Source of the DNA: JAZRGE01 sp045644025
GTDB taxonomy: Bacteria > Bacillota > Clostridia > Oscillospirales > Acutalibacteraceae
Assembly: GCA_045644025.1 (NCBI GenBank)
Contig: JAZRGE010000005.1
Coordinates: forward strand, 1-16,179
Length of the DNA: 16,179 bases
Direction: 5' to 3'
In this document: positions 8,105 through 15,525 of the stretch, piece by piece
How the letters are laid out: the number at the start of each line of letters is the position of its first letter
Position numbering within the stretch: position 1 is the first letter of the stretch
Translations under genes and position numbers: made by a program
Notes under the pieces: generated by a model
The model's database searches: none
Told to the model about the DNA's origin: nothing
Seen by the model: only the letters and a program-made list of their open reading frames with translations

Positions 8105-9343
8105 TTACTTGGAAAGGTCAAACTTTTCACCGTAGCCATAATTCTGATAGATATAATCGATATCCTTATCGCCGCGGCCCGAAAGATTCACCAGAATAGA
8201 TCCGCGCTGCTTTTCCTTAGCGTACTTAATAGCATAGGCTAAAGCGTGGGAGCTCTCTATTGCGGGGATAATACCCTCAAATCGGCAAAGCAGGAAGAAG
8301 GCTTCCATAGCTTCTTCATCGGATACATACTTATATTCCACACGGCCCGCATCGTGAAGGAATGCGTGCTCGGGGCCCACAGCAGGATAATCCAAACCGC
8401 TGGCTATGGAATAAACGGGAGCAGGCTCACCGTTTTCGTCCTTAAGCATAATGCTGTTGAAACCGTGCATCACACCCTCGGTACCAAAGTTGACCGAAGC
8501 GGCATGGTTGCCCATTTCGGGGCCCTTGCCCAGAGGCTCAACACCATAAATATCCACAGGATCACCCAAGAAAGGTGTGAACATACCGATCGAGTTGGAA
8601 CCGCCGCCAACGCAGGCAGCCACCGCATCAGGCAGATGGCCTGTCATCTCCAGGAACTGCTCCCTTGCCTCAATGCCAATGATAGCCTGGAAATCTCTCA
8701 CCATCAAGGGGAAGGGATGGGGACCTGCGGCTGTGCCGATGCAATAGATTGCATCCTTATATTCCTTCTCATAAGCATCGAAAGCAGCATCCACAGCTTC
8801 CTTCAACGTCTTAAGTCCGTGGGTGACGGGGATAACGTTGGCACCCAGCATTCGCATTCTTGTGACATTAGGAGCCTGCTTGGCAATATCCACCTCGCCC
8901 ATATAAATATCGCATTCCATACCAAAATAGGCGGCTGCGGTGGCCAATGCCACACCGTGCTGGCCGGCGCCTGTTTCAGCAATAAGCTTCTTCTTGCCCA
9001 TATATTTGGCAAGCAAGCCCTCGCCCATGCAATGATTCAGCTTGTGGGCGCCGGAATGATTAAGATCTTCTCTCTTAAGATAGATCTGGCAGCTGCCGAA
9101 CTTATTGGAAAGGCGCTCGCAATGATAAACGGGAGTGGGCCTGCCCTGAAACTCTTTGCGGATGCGGCGCAGTTCGTTGATAAACTGAGCGCTCTGGCAT
9201 ATATGAGCATAGGCATCGGCAATATCCTTCATTGCGGGGATAAGCTTATCGGGCAGATATGCTCCGCCGTACTTTCCGAAGTAGCCCTTTTCATCGGGAT
9301 ATTCCTTCCAATATGTTTCAAAATCTTTATAAACTTTATTCAT
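8105..9343 (-). CDS. trpB: Tryptophan synthase beta chain, solitary
   Basis: 412 residues. It joins indole and serine to give tryptophan, using PLP in the cytoplasm. Visible motifs: FGKYGGAY; KREDLNHSGAHKLNHCMG with the PLP lysine Lys101; ETGAGQHGVALA with the catalytic glutamate Glu123; the phosphate-binding CVGGGSN (244-250); the EGIIPAIES helix; and SGRGDKD (388-394) contacting the PLP ring. The lysine motif reads HSGAHKLNH instead of the usual HTGAHKINN. AAGGAGA lies 7 nt before the ATG. No trpA or other trp gene is in the window; trpB stands between a bidirectional terminator and its own T-box leader. This fits an indole-salvage role, but a trpA elsewhere in the genome would allow a normal alpha2-beta2 enzyme. 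Control is by tRNA-Trp charging and perhaps by a leader peptide. Confidence 0.95.
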   Translation of the reverse strand: MNKVYKDFETYWKEYPDEKGYFGKYGGAYLPDKLIPAMKDIADAYAHICQSAQFINELRRIRKEFQGRPTPVYHCERLSNKFGSCQIYLKREDLNHSGAHKLNHCMGEGLLAKYMGKKKLIAETGAGQHGVALATAAAYFGMECDIYMGEVDIAKQAPNVTRMRMLGANVIPVTHGLKTLKEAVDAAFDAYEKEYKDAIYCIGTAAGPHPFPLMVRDFQAIIGIEAREQFLEMTGHLPDAVAACVGGGSNSIGMFTPFLGDPVDIYGVEPLGKGPEMGNHAASVNFGTEGVMHGFNSIMLKDENGEPAPVYSIASGLDYPAVGPEHAFLHDAGRVEYKYVSDEEAMEAFFLLCRFEGIIPAIESSHALAYAIKYAKEKQRGSILVNLSGRGDKDIDYIYQNYGYGEKFDLSK

Positions 9344-9375
9344 AGGTATCTCTCCTTATTTTTTAATATGATAGG

Positions 9376-9413
9376 TGAAATTTATCGGCTTCGCCATCGC
9401 TTGGCAAATTTCA
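9376..9413 (-). repeat. Inverted repeat enclosing the candidate Trp leader peptide frame
   Basis: TGAAATTT and AAATTTCA (9376-9383 and 9406-9413) form a perfect 8-bp stem. Inside it, GCCA (9402-9405) can pair with TGGC (9393-9396), or GGC (9393-9395) can pair with GCC (9387-9389). These two inner stems exclude each other, and both use bases of the Trp codon or its neighbour. Such a fold would be opened by a translating or stalled ribosome. Stability was not computed. Confidence 0.5.
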
Positions 9414-9414
9414 T
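9382..9414 (-). CDS. Candidate Trp-containing leader peptide MKFAKRWRSR between T-box and trpB
   Basis: A 10-codon frame ATG...TAA on the minus strand. GGAGG (9422-9426) lies exactly 7 nt before its ATG, as good a ribosome binding site as that of any full gene here. The seventh codon is TGG (Trp, 9394-9396), flanked by CGA arginine codons (three CGA in ten codons). The ribosome binding site directly follows the U-tract of the T-box terminator, so the peptide is made only when the T-box reads through. The stop codon is 38 nt before the trpB start. An inverted repeat (TGAAATTT/AAATTTCA) starts at codon 1 and closes at the stop. Its position, signal and Trp codon suggest a regulatory role by analogy with rtpLP of B. 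subtilis; translation is not proven and a chance frame of this length is possible. Confidence 0.55.
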   Translation of the reverse strand: MKFAKRWRSR

Positions 9415-9426
9415 AATATGGCCTCC

Positions 9427-9463
9427 AAAAAACAAAACCTGCCCTAAATTTCTTTAGGACAGG
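9427..9463 (-). terminator. T-box regulated terminator
   Basis: On the minus strand CCTGTCCTAAA pairs with TTTAGGGCAGG (9453-9463 with 9438-9448, one G-U pair, loop GAAA) and is followed by TTTTGTTTTTT. The 5' arm overlaps the ACCTGTCC needed for the antiterminator, giving the expected either-or switch. Confidence 0.92.
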
Positions 9464-9696
9464 TGAAAATTCTACCTGCGGTACCACCTAAATTGGCAAA
9501 TCACTTGCCCACTCACAGCGTACTACATACGCCTGCGTTTTTACGGGTCGCTTCCCGTCGGCCATTACTTGCTTACGCTTTCCTGCCGCCCTCATAAGCC
9601 CATTCACACAGCCCTGCCACGGCCTTTCACCAACCGACCGCTCTCTGCACACAGAAAACTATGCTACTCTTCTTAATCATAGGTTTATATTTAATT
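9427..9696 (-). ncRNA. T-box leader RNA, tryptophan-specific
   Basis: Reading the minus strand from the predicted start near 9696: the Stem I region holds GAAGAGTAG, AGAGAGCGG and GGTTGGTGAAAGGCC, all typical T-box Stem I segments. The specifier is TGTGAATGGGC, with GAA followed by UGG (positions 9602-9600), a Trp codon. The T-box core reads AGGTGGTACCGCAGGTAG (complement of 9472-9489), whose UGGU is the site that pairs with the uncharged tRNA acceptor end. It is followed by the ACCT arm of the antiterminator and by a terminator hairpin. T-boxes of this class sense uncharged tRNA and let transcription continue when the amino acid is short; here that would be tRNA-Trp controlling trpB. Stem boundaries were judged by eye. 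Confidence 0.93.
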
Positions 9697-9702
9697 GCTT
9701 GA

Positions 9703-9731
9703 ATTATATCACCGAGGCAAAAATTTGTCAA
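9703..9731 (-). promoter_or_regulatory. Consensus sigma-A promoter of the trpB T-box leader
   Basis: On the minus strand TTGACA (9726-9731) and TATAAT (9703-9708) are both perfect, with 17 bp between. Transcription should start near 9696. A perfect promoter fits a system in which all control is placed after initiation. Confidence 0.92.
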
Positions 9732-9775
9732 GGGTGAACTAATAACATACGTGCATTTTAGGTGGACAAACCGAA

Positions 9776-9789
9776 TATAGATATCTATA
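9776..9789. repeat. 14-bp AT-rich perfect palindrome between divergent promoters
   Basis: TATAGATATCTATA is a perfect palindrome 25 bp upstream of the -35 box of the 3D-domain gene. It might be an operator, but in AT-rich spacer DNA a chance palindrome is possible. Apart from it and the two promoters, nothing was recognised in 9732-9814. Confidence 0.3.
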
Positions 9790-9814
9790 AAGGCTATACT
9801 ATAAAATAAAACGG

Positions 9815-9843
9815 TTGACATAATCAAATTTATGGTTTATAGT
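9815..9843 (+). promoter_or_regulatory. Strong sigma-A promoter of the 3D-domain protein gene
   Basis: TTGACA (9815-9820), 17-bp spacer, TATAGT (9838-9843). The start point would be about 18 nt before the ribosome binding site, so the 5' UTR is short. Confidence 0.85.
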
Positions 9844-9878
9844 GATTCTTGGTCTTTTTTGGAAGAAAAGGAGTTTTT

Positions 9879-10937
9879 ATGAGAAATTTTAGAGAATTTA
9901 TCTGCAACATATCGGAAAAGCACTTTTCCCGCCGCCATTCTGCCATGGCACTTTTTGGTTGCGCGGCGCTTATTTTGCTGCTCACTCTTTGCTCCCTTAA
10001 TCGCATCACCATCACAGATAGCAGCCGCACAATAAGCCTTATCAGCACCGATACAAACGCAAAAGCCATATTGGCTTCGGCAGGAATAGATCACATTGAT
10101 GCCGACATTATCACCACCGAGAGATTGGGAAACAGCCTTTCCATCAATTTGGATAGAGCCTTCCCCGTTGTGATATCCTGCGGCAACACCACTAAGACGA
10201 TCTACACTCAGGAAGATACCGTAGCCAACATTGCCGCGCTGGCAGGCATCTCTCTTTCGGAACACGATCTTGTGAGCCCCGCTGCCAACACACTTCTCAC
10301 AGCAAAATCTATTATAGACATTGTAGATATCGATTACACCACCACAAGCACCACGCAGGTCGTTCCCTTCACAGTGAAAACTATTCGTTCCCCTAAACTG
10401 CTGGCAGGCACAAAGAATATCACCGCAGGTGCAGACGGCGTGAAGGTCTACACCTATAAAAATAAGTTTGTGGATGGTGAAATGGTAGAAACTACCTGCA
10501 TTGGCGAGGAAATGATAAAGCAGCCCGTGGATATGGTGATCACAATAGGCACAGGCACTTATAATCCCGATCACCCCTACGGTTGGATATCCAATCTTGC
10601 TCCCAAGAGCGAAATCACCGTGGATGCAGGCGGTGCACCCGTTGATTACGTGAAGAAAATGGTGGGTACAGCCACAGCATACCACGGCGATACCGGCACT
10701 TCCACCGGAGCAACACCCCAGCCGGGCTACATTGCCGTGAACCCAAAGGTGATTCCCTACGGCACAAAAATGTATATCCGCAGCACCGATGGAAAATTCA
10801 TCTATGGCTATGCCATTGCGGCCGATACCGGCGGTGCCTGCATGAAGAATAAGATCATTGCCGATCTATATTTCCCCACCGAAGAATCCATGCACAGCTT
10901 CGGGCGAAGAGAAATAGAAATATATATTCTTGAATAG
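9879..10937 (+). CDS. Cell-wall protein with DUF348-like, G5 and 3D domains (YabE/Rpf-like)
   Basis: 352 residues from ATG 9879; AAGGAG (9868-9873) is 5 nt upstream, so the in-frame TTG at 9849 is rejected. Order: short basic cytoplasmic start, membrane segment about 22-40 (signal anchor), two DUF348-like beta repeats (about 43-92 and 96-150), a G5 domain about 152-225 (VVPFTVKTIRSPKLLAGT, then VKVYTYKNKFVDGEMVET), a Pro/Gly linker, and a C-terminal 3D domain about 262-350 (VGTATAYHGDTGTSTG, VNPKVIPYGTKMYI, AADTGG, ADLYF, FGRREIEIYIL). The three aspartates that name the 3D fold are present (Asp271, Asp316, Asp329). Proteins of this build in Firmicutes act outside the membrane on peptidoglycan, probably as lytic transglycosylases related to resuscitation-promoting factors. 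It is a single-gene unit with its own promoter and terminator. Confidence 0.88.
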   Translation: MRNFREFICNISEKHFSRRHSAMALFGCAALILLLTLCSLNRITITDSSRTISLISTDTNAKAILASAGIDHIDADIITTERLGNSLSINLDRAFPVVISCGNTTKTIYTQEDTVANIAALAGISLSEHDLVSPAANTLLTAKSIIDIVDIDYTTTSTTQVVPFTVKTIRSPKLLAGTKNITAGADGVKVYTYKNKFVDGEMVETTCIGEEMIKQPVDMVITIGTGTYNPDHPYGWISNLAPKSEITVDAGGAPVDYVKKMVGTATAYHGDTGTSTGATPQPGYIAVNPKVIPYGTKMYIRSTDGKFIYGYAIAADTGGACMKNKIIADLYFPTEESMHSFGRREIEIYILE

Positions 10938-10939
10938 CA

Positions 10940-10971
10940 AAAAGCCTCTAAACAATTGTTTAGAGGCTTTT
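10940..10971. terminator. Bidirectional terminator between convergent genes
   Basis: A 32-bp perfect palindrome (arm AAAAGCCTCTAAACAA) begins 3 nt after the stop of the 3D-domain gene and ends 2 nt before the stop codon of the convergent metallophosphoesterase gene. A-tracts and T-tracts flank the GC core on both strands, so it can serve both. Confidence 0.9.
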
Positions 10972-10973
10972 AT

Positions 10974-12677
10974 TTATATGTTAAACACAATTGCATTGCT
11001 GCCTTCATCAAGGAATATTCCCTCAAAGCAAATGGCCTTATTGCCGTTTTCATCGGTGTATTCCATCTGCTCACCGTGTGCGGTGGTGAGAAGCCGCCAA
11101 GAGATCATCTTGCCATCTCCGCTGAATTTTGCAAGAGCTACTGCGGCAGCCGGATCAAGCCGCCAATCAATGCCTTGGGTATCGATAACCGCCTGATAAA
11201 CGTTGCGTCCGCCCGCTCCTTTATCCTTGCGGCAGACTATATTCGCTGTGTCCAGATGGCCACAGACCAGCATTATGATATTGCTGTGGCGGCTGATCAG
11301 CTCTTCCCAAAGTTTTTCACCGCTTGCACCGCATTCGTAATGCAGATCAGCCTGATACGTGCCTCTAAAAGACTTCTTCCATCCCTCGGGGGTAAGCACC
11401 ACGTTGCCTTCTTCATCGTAAACAAACATTGCCTTGGTGTAGCTGGCATCTTTGCCTATGGCTTCGTGTGTTGTGATTATCACCTTATGATTGGGATGAT
11501 TATCTATCAACTCATTAGCCCACTTGAGTGTGTGCTCTCTGGGCTCATTCTCGAGACAAAGCAGCAAATAATCCGTTCCGCCTTCGGAAAGGTAGTAATA
11601 GGCGTTGAGCACACTTTGGGGAGCATCCATTGCGCCGCCGAAATGAGCAAAGCGGCTTATCTCATCATAGGGAAACGCCTCATCAAAAAGCAAGGATTCC
11701 CTTCTTCCCGTGCCGCCCGTGCCGTAGTCGTGATTGCCTAAGATCACTGTCCACGGGATGTTGGCCTTAGTGAGCCTATCAAACTGCTCTTTAGCCAGAG
11801 CCCACTCGCTCCTGCCCATAGCAACGCGTGGCTCATCGAATTCCTGATTGGTTTCTCGGCTGCTGTGCTCCGTTACGTCGCCAAGACCCATCACCATCTT
11901 AATATTGTATCTCTCACGGTTGGCAATCAACCAATCATAGATACACTTAAAGTGCTGCTCCTTAAGCTCCTTGCGAAACATAGTAGTCTGAGTATCGGGA
12001 ATAAAAGCAATAGTATATTCCCCTTCGCCGGCGGGGGCAGAATATCTTTCAAATTCCTCGCTCTCGCGGCCTATAAAGTATTTATAGGGGATAAGTTCCA
12101 TTCCGTTGCCCGAAAGATCTGCAGGCGATTCTTCCGGCTTCCAGCAGGCTATCATATTCTCGCGAAACGCTAATTTCTCGGCTTCTTCTGCATTCACAGC
12201 CGTGCTCCAAAGGCATGCCGCAGCAATTTCACCCCGAAAAACATTTTTGTGATTTATCATGTTATCAAATTCGTGGCCAAGAAGAATGGGTGCACGAAGC
12301 TTGATATCTCCAAATTTTTCGGGTTCAAAATCCTTTTGAGCGGCATCACAGCCATCTATAAAAATGCTAAGCCTGCCTGCTTTTCTATCCAAAGCAGCGA
12401 GCAATCTATGCCATTGGCCATCGCAGATATTCTTCTCCGCCCTAAGCGATAAAAAGCCACCACACCCATCGCTAAAATAAACATCGGGGCAGCCTTCGGC
12501 AATGCCAAAGCAAAACTCAAAAGCCGCATCGCAATAGTTTCTGGAAGGATAGGCAAATTTTGTGCTTAGAATGCAGCCGTCGCCTTCCGCCCTAACAAGA
12601 GCATAAACCGATTCTATTCCCTTTTCGGGCGTTTTTGCGGATTGCAGACCTATAATTTTGTTTTTCGGAATATCCAT
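10974..12677 (-). CDS. Cytoplasmic LamG-like/metallophosphoesterase fusion protein
   Basis: 567 residues. The N-terminal part, about 1-200, looks like a concanavalin A/LamG-type beta sandwich (CDGQWHRLLAALDRKAGRLS then FIDG; later ACWKPEE and DLSGNG). The C-terminal part, about 220-480, is a calcineurin-like phosphoesterase: FIPDTQ (Asp228), MGLGDVTEHS (Asp267), LGNHDYG (Asn315, His316), ITTHEA (His404) and VCGHLD (His474). Two usual histidine ligands differ: D-x-H reads DTQ and GHxH reads GHLD. There is no signal peptide or membrane segment, and 15 cysteines fit a cytoplasmic protein. The ATG lies 9 nt after the upstream GH3 gene, with AAGGG (12684-12688) overlapping the GH3 stop, so the two are co-transcribed and probably coupled. 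Substrate is unknown; a sugar phosphate or phosphodiester released from the GH3 substrate is one guess. Confidence 0.85.
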   Translation of the reverse strand: MDIPKNKIIGLQSAKTPEKGIESVYALVRAEGDGCILSTKFAYPSRNYCDAAFEFCFGIAEGCPDVYFSDGCGGFLSLRAEKNICDGQWHRLLAALDRKAGRLSIFIDGCDAAQKDFEPEKFGDIKLRAPILLGHEFDNMINHKNVFRGEIAAACLWSTAVNAEEAEKLAFRENMIACWKPEESPADLSGNGMELIPYKYFIGRESEEFERYSAPAGEGEYTIAFIPDTQTTMFRKELKEQHFKCIYDWLIANRERYNIKMVMGLGDVTEHSSRETNQEFDEPRVAMGRSEWALAKEQFDRLTKANIPWTVILGNHDYGTGGTGRRESLLFDEAFPYDEISRFAHFGGAMDAPQSVLNAYYYLSEGGTDYLLLCLENEPREHTLKWANELIDNHPNHKVIITTHEAIGKDASYTKAMFVYDEEGNVVLTPEGWKKSFRGTYQADLHYECGASGEKLWEELISRHSNIIMLVCGHLDTANIVCRKDKGAGGRNVYQAVIDTQGIDWRLDPAAAVALAKFSGDGKMISWRLLTTAHGEQMEYTDENGNKAICFEGIFLDEGSNAIVFNI

Positions 12678-12686
12678 ATTAATCCC

Positions 12687-15419
12687 TTATTTCTGATTCC
12701 AGATTGTGAGTTTAAGAATTTTCACGCAGGGCTCGGCATCTATTGTGATAATATGCTTGCCTGCCAATGCACCCGAAATTTTTGTCACCGTGGTGCGGTT
12801 GCCCTCGGTGCCGTTCACGGCAAATGTGATCGCTGAACCGCCCTCGATATTCACAGTTATGTTGTGCTGAGTTCTGTCTCCTGCATTAACAACCATTTCG
12901 AAATCAAATTTGCAGTCCTTTTCACCGCCGAATTCGGCTTCTATGCTCTTTCCTACCACATCCTCAAACTGGCAGGCCTGTGTAAACTCCCCTTCATCCA
13001 CCGTGGCGAATGCAGGCTTCTTGCAACCGCCTGCAACGTACTTAAAGAACGTGGGGGTGGTGATAATATAATTGAGAAGGTTTATGGCGTTTCTCTGCAG
13101 ATCACCCAGGGTGATATAGCCTTCTGCCAGGCCTTCACGGATATTGTGCTCTCTCTCGGCGGCATTGGGGCACACCATATAGATATCATTCTGGGCGCGC
13201 ACCATAGCCTTAAGATTAAACTTGGAGGCTTCTTCACCTTCGCAGCTGCTGTTGGCCCACCAGTCTGTCATCACAAAGCCTTTGTAGCCCCATTCATTAC
13301 GCAGAATGGTGGTGGTAAGATCGTAGTTGGATGCGCACCAAGAGCCGTTTGTGGGGTTATAGGATGTCATGATCGAGCGAGCATCACCTTCCTTAACGGC
13401 AATCTCGTAGCCCTTAAGATATATCTCTCTGAGTGCCCTTTCGGAAACCACCGAGTTGGCATGATGCCTTGCGGCTTCCTGGCTGTTGCAGCAGAAATGC
13501 TTGATGGTGGCGCTGCATCCGCTCTGAGCAATACCGCGGCAAATAGCCGCTGCCGTGCGGCCCGAAAGCAAGGGATCTTCCGAAAAATATTCGAAGTTTC
13601 GGCCGTTGAGCGGGAAACGGTGGAGATTCATTCCAGGGCCAAGAAGAGAATCTATCGTGTAGGCAAACATTTCGGCACCCAGATAGCCGTGAAGCTTTTC
13701 CACCAGCTCCTCATCAAAGGAGCAGGCCAAAGCCATTCCGTTGGGAATAGAAGCAGCCTTTGCGCCGCTATCCATTCGTATACCAGAGGGGCCATCGCTC
13801 ACACATGCCACGGGGATTCCCTTTTCCAGCAGAGAATCGGTGACACCGCCGATCGCACCGCCCGTGCCGGCAGTTACCTTCTGGCTGCTCATACCCTCGC
13901 CGCACACAATGCAGCAAAGATCGTCAATCGTAAACTGAGCAACAAACTCTTCCATAGAGTTTTTGCCATCCACCACGTCGATAAGCTTTATTCCTTTATC
14001 TTCTGTTTGCGGAATATCGGCCATTCTGCCTTCTTCAATGCGGCGGGCAAGATCAATGCTTCTAGTAGGCACATCTTCCCAACCAATAGCTCTGCTTCCG
14101 TCGGGTTGCTGCACAGCTATCATTCTCTTAAAATTTTCCACGGGAGCCAAGGCTTCCTGCAGGGATTCAACCACCCTATGCTCAGCCAAATCAAATTGGA
14201 GCACTTCACAGGCCAGACGTACGTTTTCGCCTGCATAGATCTTATACGCGCCCTTCTGCAGCACATAGCCAGAGCGATTACCTGTGGAACCATTATCATC
14301 ATAGGAAGCCATAGAATCAATATTAAAGTTAATGCTTAACTCCTGCTCTTCACCGGGGGCTAATTCCTTTGTTTTGCCAAAGGCAATAAGCTGACGTGCC
14401 GGAGTGCCTAAGGGATAGCCGGGAGCTTCATAATAAACCTGAACTACTTCCCTGCCCTTATAATCTCCCACGTTCTTCACCTTAGCTGTGAGCCTGACTT
14501 CTTCACCGCAAAGCTCGCCCGCAAATTCGGAAGCAAACTCCGTGTAGGAAAGGCCGTGGCCAAAGGGATAAAGCACTTTATCTTTAGCGAAGGTCTCAAA
14601 ATATCTATAGCCCACGAATATATCTTCCACGTATATGTTCTTGGCTGTGTCGCCAAAATTATCACAGGAAGGATAATCGGAAATTGCTTTGGCATGGGTA
14701 TCGGCCAGACGGCCGTTGGGGGTGGATCTGCCGCAAAGCAGATCGGCAATAGCACGGGAACCTTCCATACCGCCCTGCCAAACGTAGAGCAAAGCCTCCA
14801 CGCCATATTGCTCGGCGAAATTAAGATCAATTATGTTGCCCACGTTCATCACAACAGCCACCTTGCCGAAGTGCCTGGCAACCTTTGCCACAAGGTCTTC
14901 CTCGGCTTCGCTAAGCCTATAGCTGCCGGGGGTATCGCTGTTATCGTGGTCTTCGCCCGCGCTGCGGCCGATAAAGATCACAGCAGCATCGTTTCTCTTG
15001 GCTGCTGCGGCCACAATATCTTCGTCTATAACCATCTCGACCTGGCTCCAGGGCTCATTGCCCCAGCCTGCGCCAAAATCAAATGGGTTTTCTTCCACCC
15101 AGGCTTCGTAAACCTTGGCCAGTTCTTCATCAATATTCAGCACACCATCTTCTCGGATAGCCTCTATAATAGAAGGAACTCTATCCACATTGACCATACC
15201 GCCCGAGCCCGTGCCGCTTTTATAATAGGCAGTCTGCATTCTGCCGAAAAGGGCAATCTTTTCGCCGTTCACAAAAGGCAAAACTCGGCCTTCATTCTTC
15301 ACAAGCACCGAACCATCGGCCGCCACAGCGCGGCAGACCGGCCTTATTTCTTCTATATTTTTGGCAGGAAGTTCCCAGATTTTGAGCCCCTGAACTGTTT
15401 TTTCTTTATCTATTATCAT
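12687..15419 (-). CDS. Glycoside hydrolase family 3 enzyme with reversed domain order, cytoplasmic
   Basis: 910 residues from the ATG at 15419. GAGGTGAT (complement of 15424-15431) lies just upstream; the GTG at 15428 falls inside it and is rejected. The alpha/beta (GH3 C-type) domain comes first (about 30-250; IALFGRM, GRSAGEDHDNSD with likely acid/base Glu156, YVWQGGMEG, NGRLADTH), then a fibronectin-III-like domain (about 265-400; YPFGHGLSYTEF, VKNVGDYKGREVVQVY), then the TIM barrel (about 485-790; SDGPSGIR, GPGMNLHRFP, NGRNFEYFSEDP, IKHFCCNSQE, and VMTDWW with nucleophile Asp719), and finally an extra CBM-like beta domain (about 810-907). The same swap is known in Ruminococcus albus and Butyrivibrio fibrisolvens beta-glucosidases. 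There is no signal peptide, so it should act on imported oligosaccharides. The sugar cannot be named from sequence. The LamG/phosphoesterase gene follows in the same operon. Confidence 0.93.
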   Translation of the reverse strand: MIIDKEKTVQGLKIWELPAKNIEEIRPVCRAVAADGSVLVKNEGRVLPFVNGEKIALFGRMQTAYYKSGTGSGGMVNVDRVPSIIEAIREDGVLNIDEELAKVYEAWVEENPFDFGAGWGNEPWSQVEMVIDEDIVAAAAKRNDAAVIFIGRSAGEDHDNSDTPGSYRLSEAEEDLVAKVARHFGKVAVVMNVGNIIDLNFAEQYGVEALLYVWQGGMEGSRAIADLLCGRSTPNGRLADTHAKAISDYPSCDNFGDTAKNIYVEDIFVGYRYFETFAKDKVLYPFGHGLSYTEFASEFAGELCGEEVRLTAKVKNVGDYKGREVVQVYYEAPGYPLGTPARQLIAFGKTKELAPGEEQELSINFNIDSMASYDDNGSTGNRSGYVLQKGAYKIYAGENVRLACEVLQFDLAEHRVVESLQEALAPVENFKRMIAVQQPDGSRAIGWEDVPTRSIDLARRIEEGRMADIPQTEDKGIKLIDVVDGKNSMEEFVAQFTIDDLCCIVCGEGMSSQKVTAGTGGAIGGVTDSLLEKGIPVACVSDGPSGIRMDSGAKAASIPNGMALACSFDEELVEKLHGYLGAEMFAYTIDSLLGPGMNLHRFPLNGRNFEYFSEDPLLSGRTAAAICRGIAQSGCSATIKHFCCNSQEAARHHANSVVSERALREIYLKGYEIAVKEGDARSIMTSYNPTNGSWCASNYDLTTTILRNEWGYKGFVMTDWWANSSCEGEEASKFNLKAMVRAQNDIYMVCPNAAEREHNIREGLAEGYITLGDLQRNAINLLNYIITTPTFFKYVAGGCKKPAFATVDEGEFTQACQFEDVVGKSIEAEFGGEKDCKFDFEMVVNAGDRTQHNITVNIEGGSAITFAVNGTEGNRTTVTKISGALAGKHIITIDAEPCVKILKLTIWNQK

Positions 15420-15451
15420 GCGGATCACCTCATAGGTAATTTTATGTTTTC

Positions 15452-15479
15452 ATTTTATCATACGCAGCAGGAATTTCAA
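15452..15479 (-). promoter_or_regulatory. Possible sigma-A promoter of the GH3-phosphoesterase operon
   Basis: On the minus strand TTGAAA (15474-15479) and TAAAAT (15452-15457) are spaced by 16 bp, between the upstream terminator and the ribosome binding site. It is weaker than the trpB and 3D-gene promoters. TATGAT at 15457-15462 is an alternative -10 but lacks a properly spaced -35. No cre-like catabolite site was seen. Confidence 0.45.
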
Positions 15480-15491
15480 TAATTTTTATTA

Positions 15492-15521
15492 AAAAAAGCA
15501 GAGCTTATGCTCTGCTTTTTT
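15492..15521 (-). terminator. Terminator after the glycerophosphotransferase gene
   Basis: A 13-bp perfect stem (15492-15504 with 15509-15521, core GCAGAGC/GCTCTGC) with a 4-nt loop lies 4 nt after the stop codon. On the minus strand it runs into seven T. It separates this gene from the GH3 operon promoter. Confidence 0.9.
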
Positions 15522-15525
15522 CAGG

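Noticed and set aside
8246..9457. A 403-codon plus-strand frame opposite trpB
   Set aside because: trpB motifs and the T-box fix the coding strand as minus; this frame also runs into the T-box leader.
9627..9827. A 66-codon minus-strand frame in the trpB leader region
   Set aside because: It covers the consensus promoter and Stem I of the T-box and has no ribosome binding site.
12864..14339. A 491-codon plus-strand frame opposite the GH3 gene
   Set aside because: In register with GH3 codons and explained by its codon bias; GH3 catalytic motifs lie on the minus strand.
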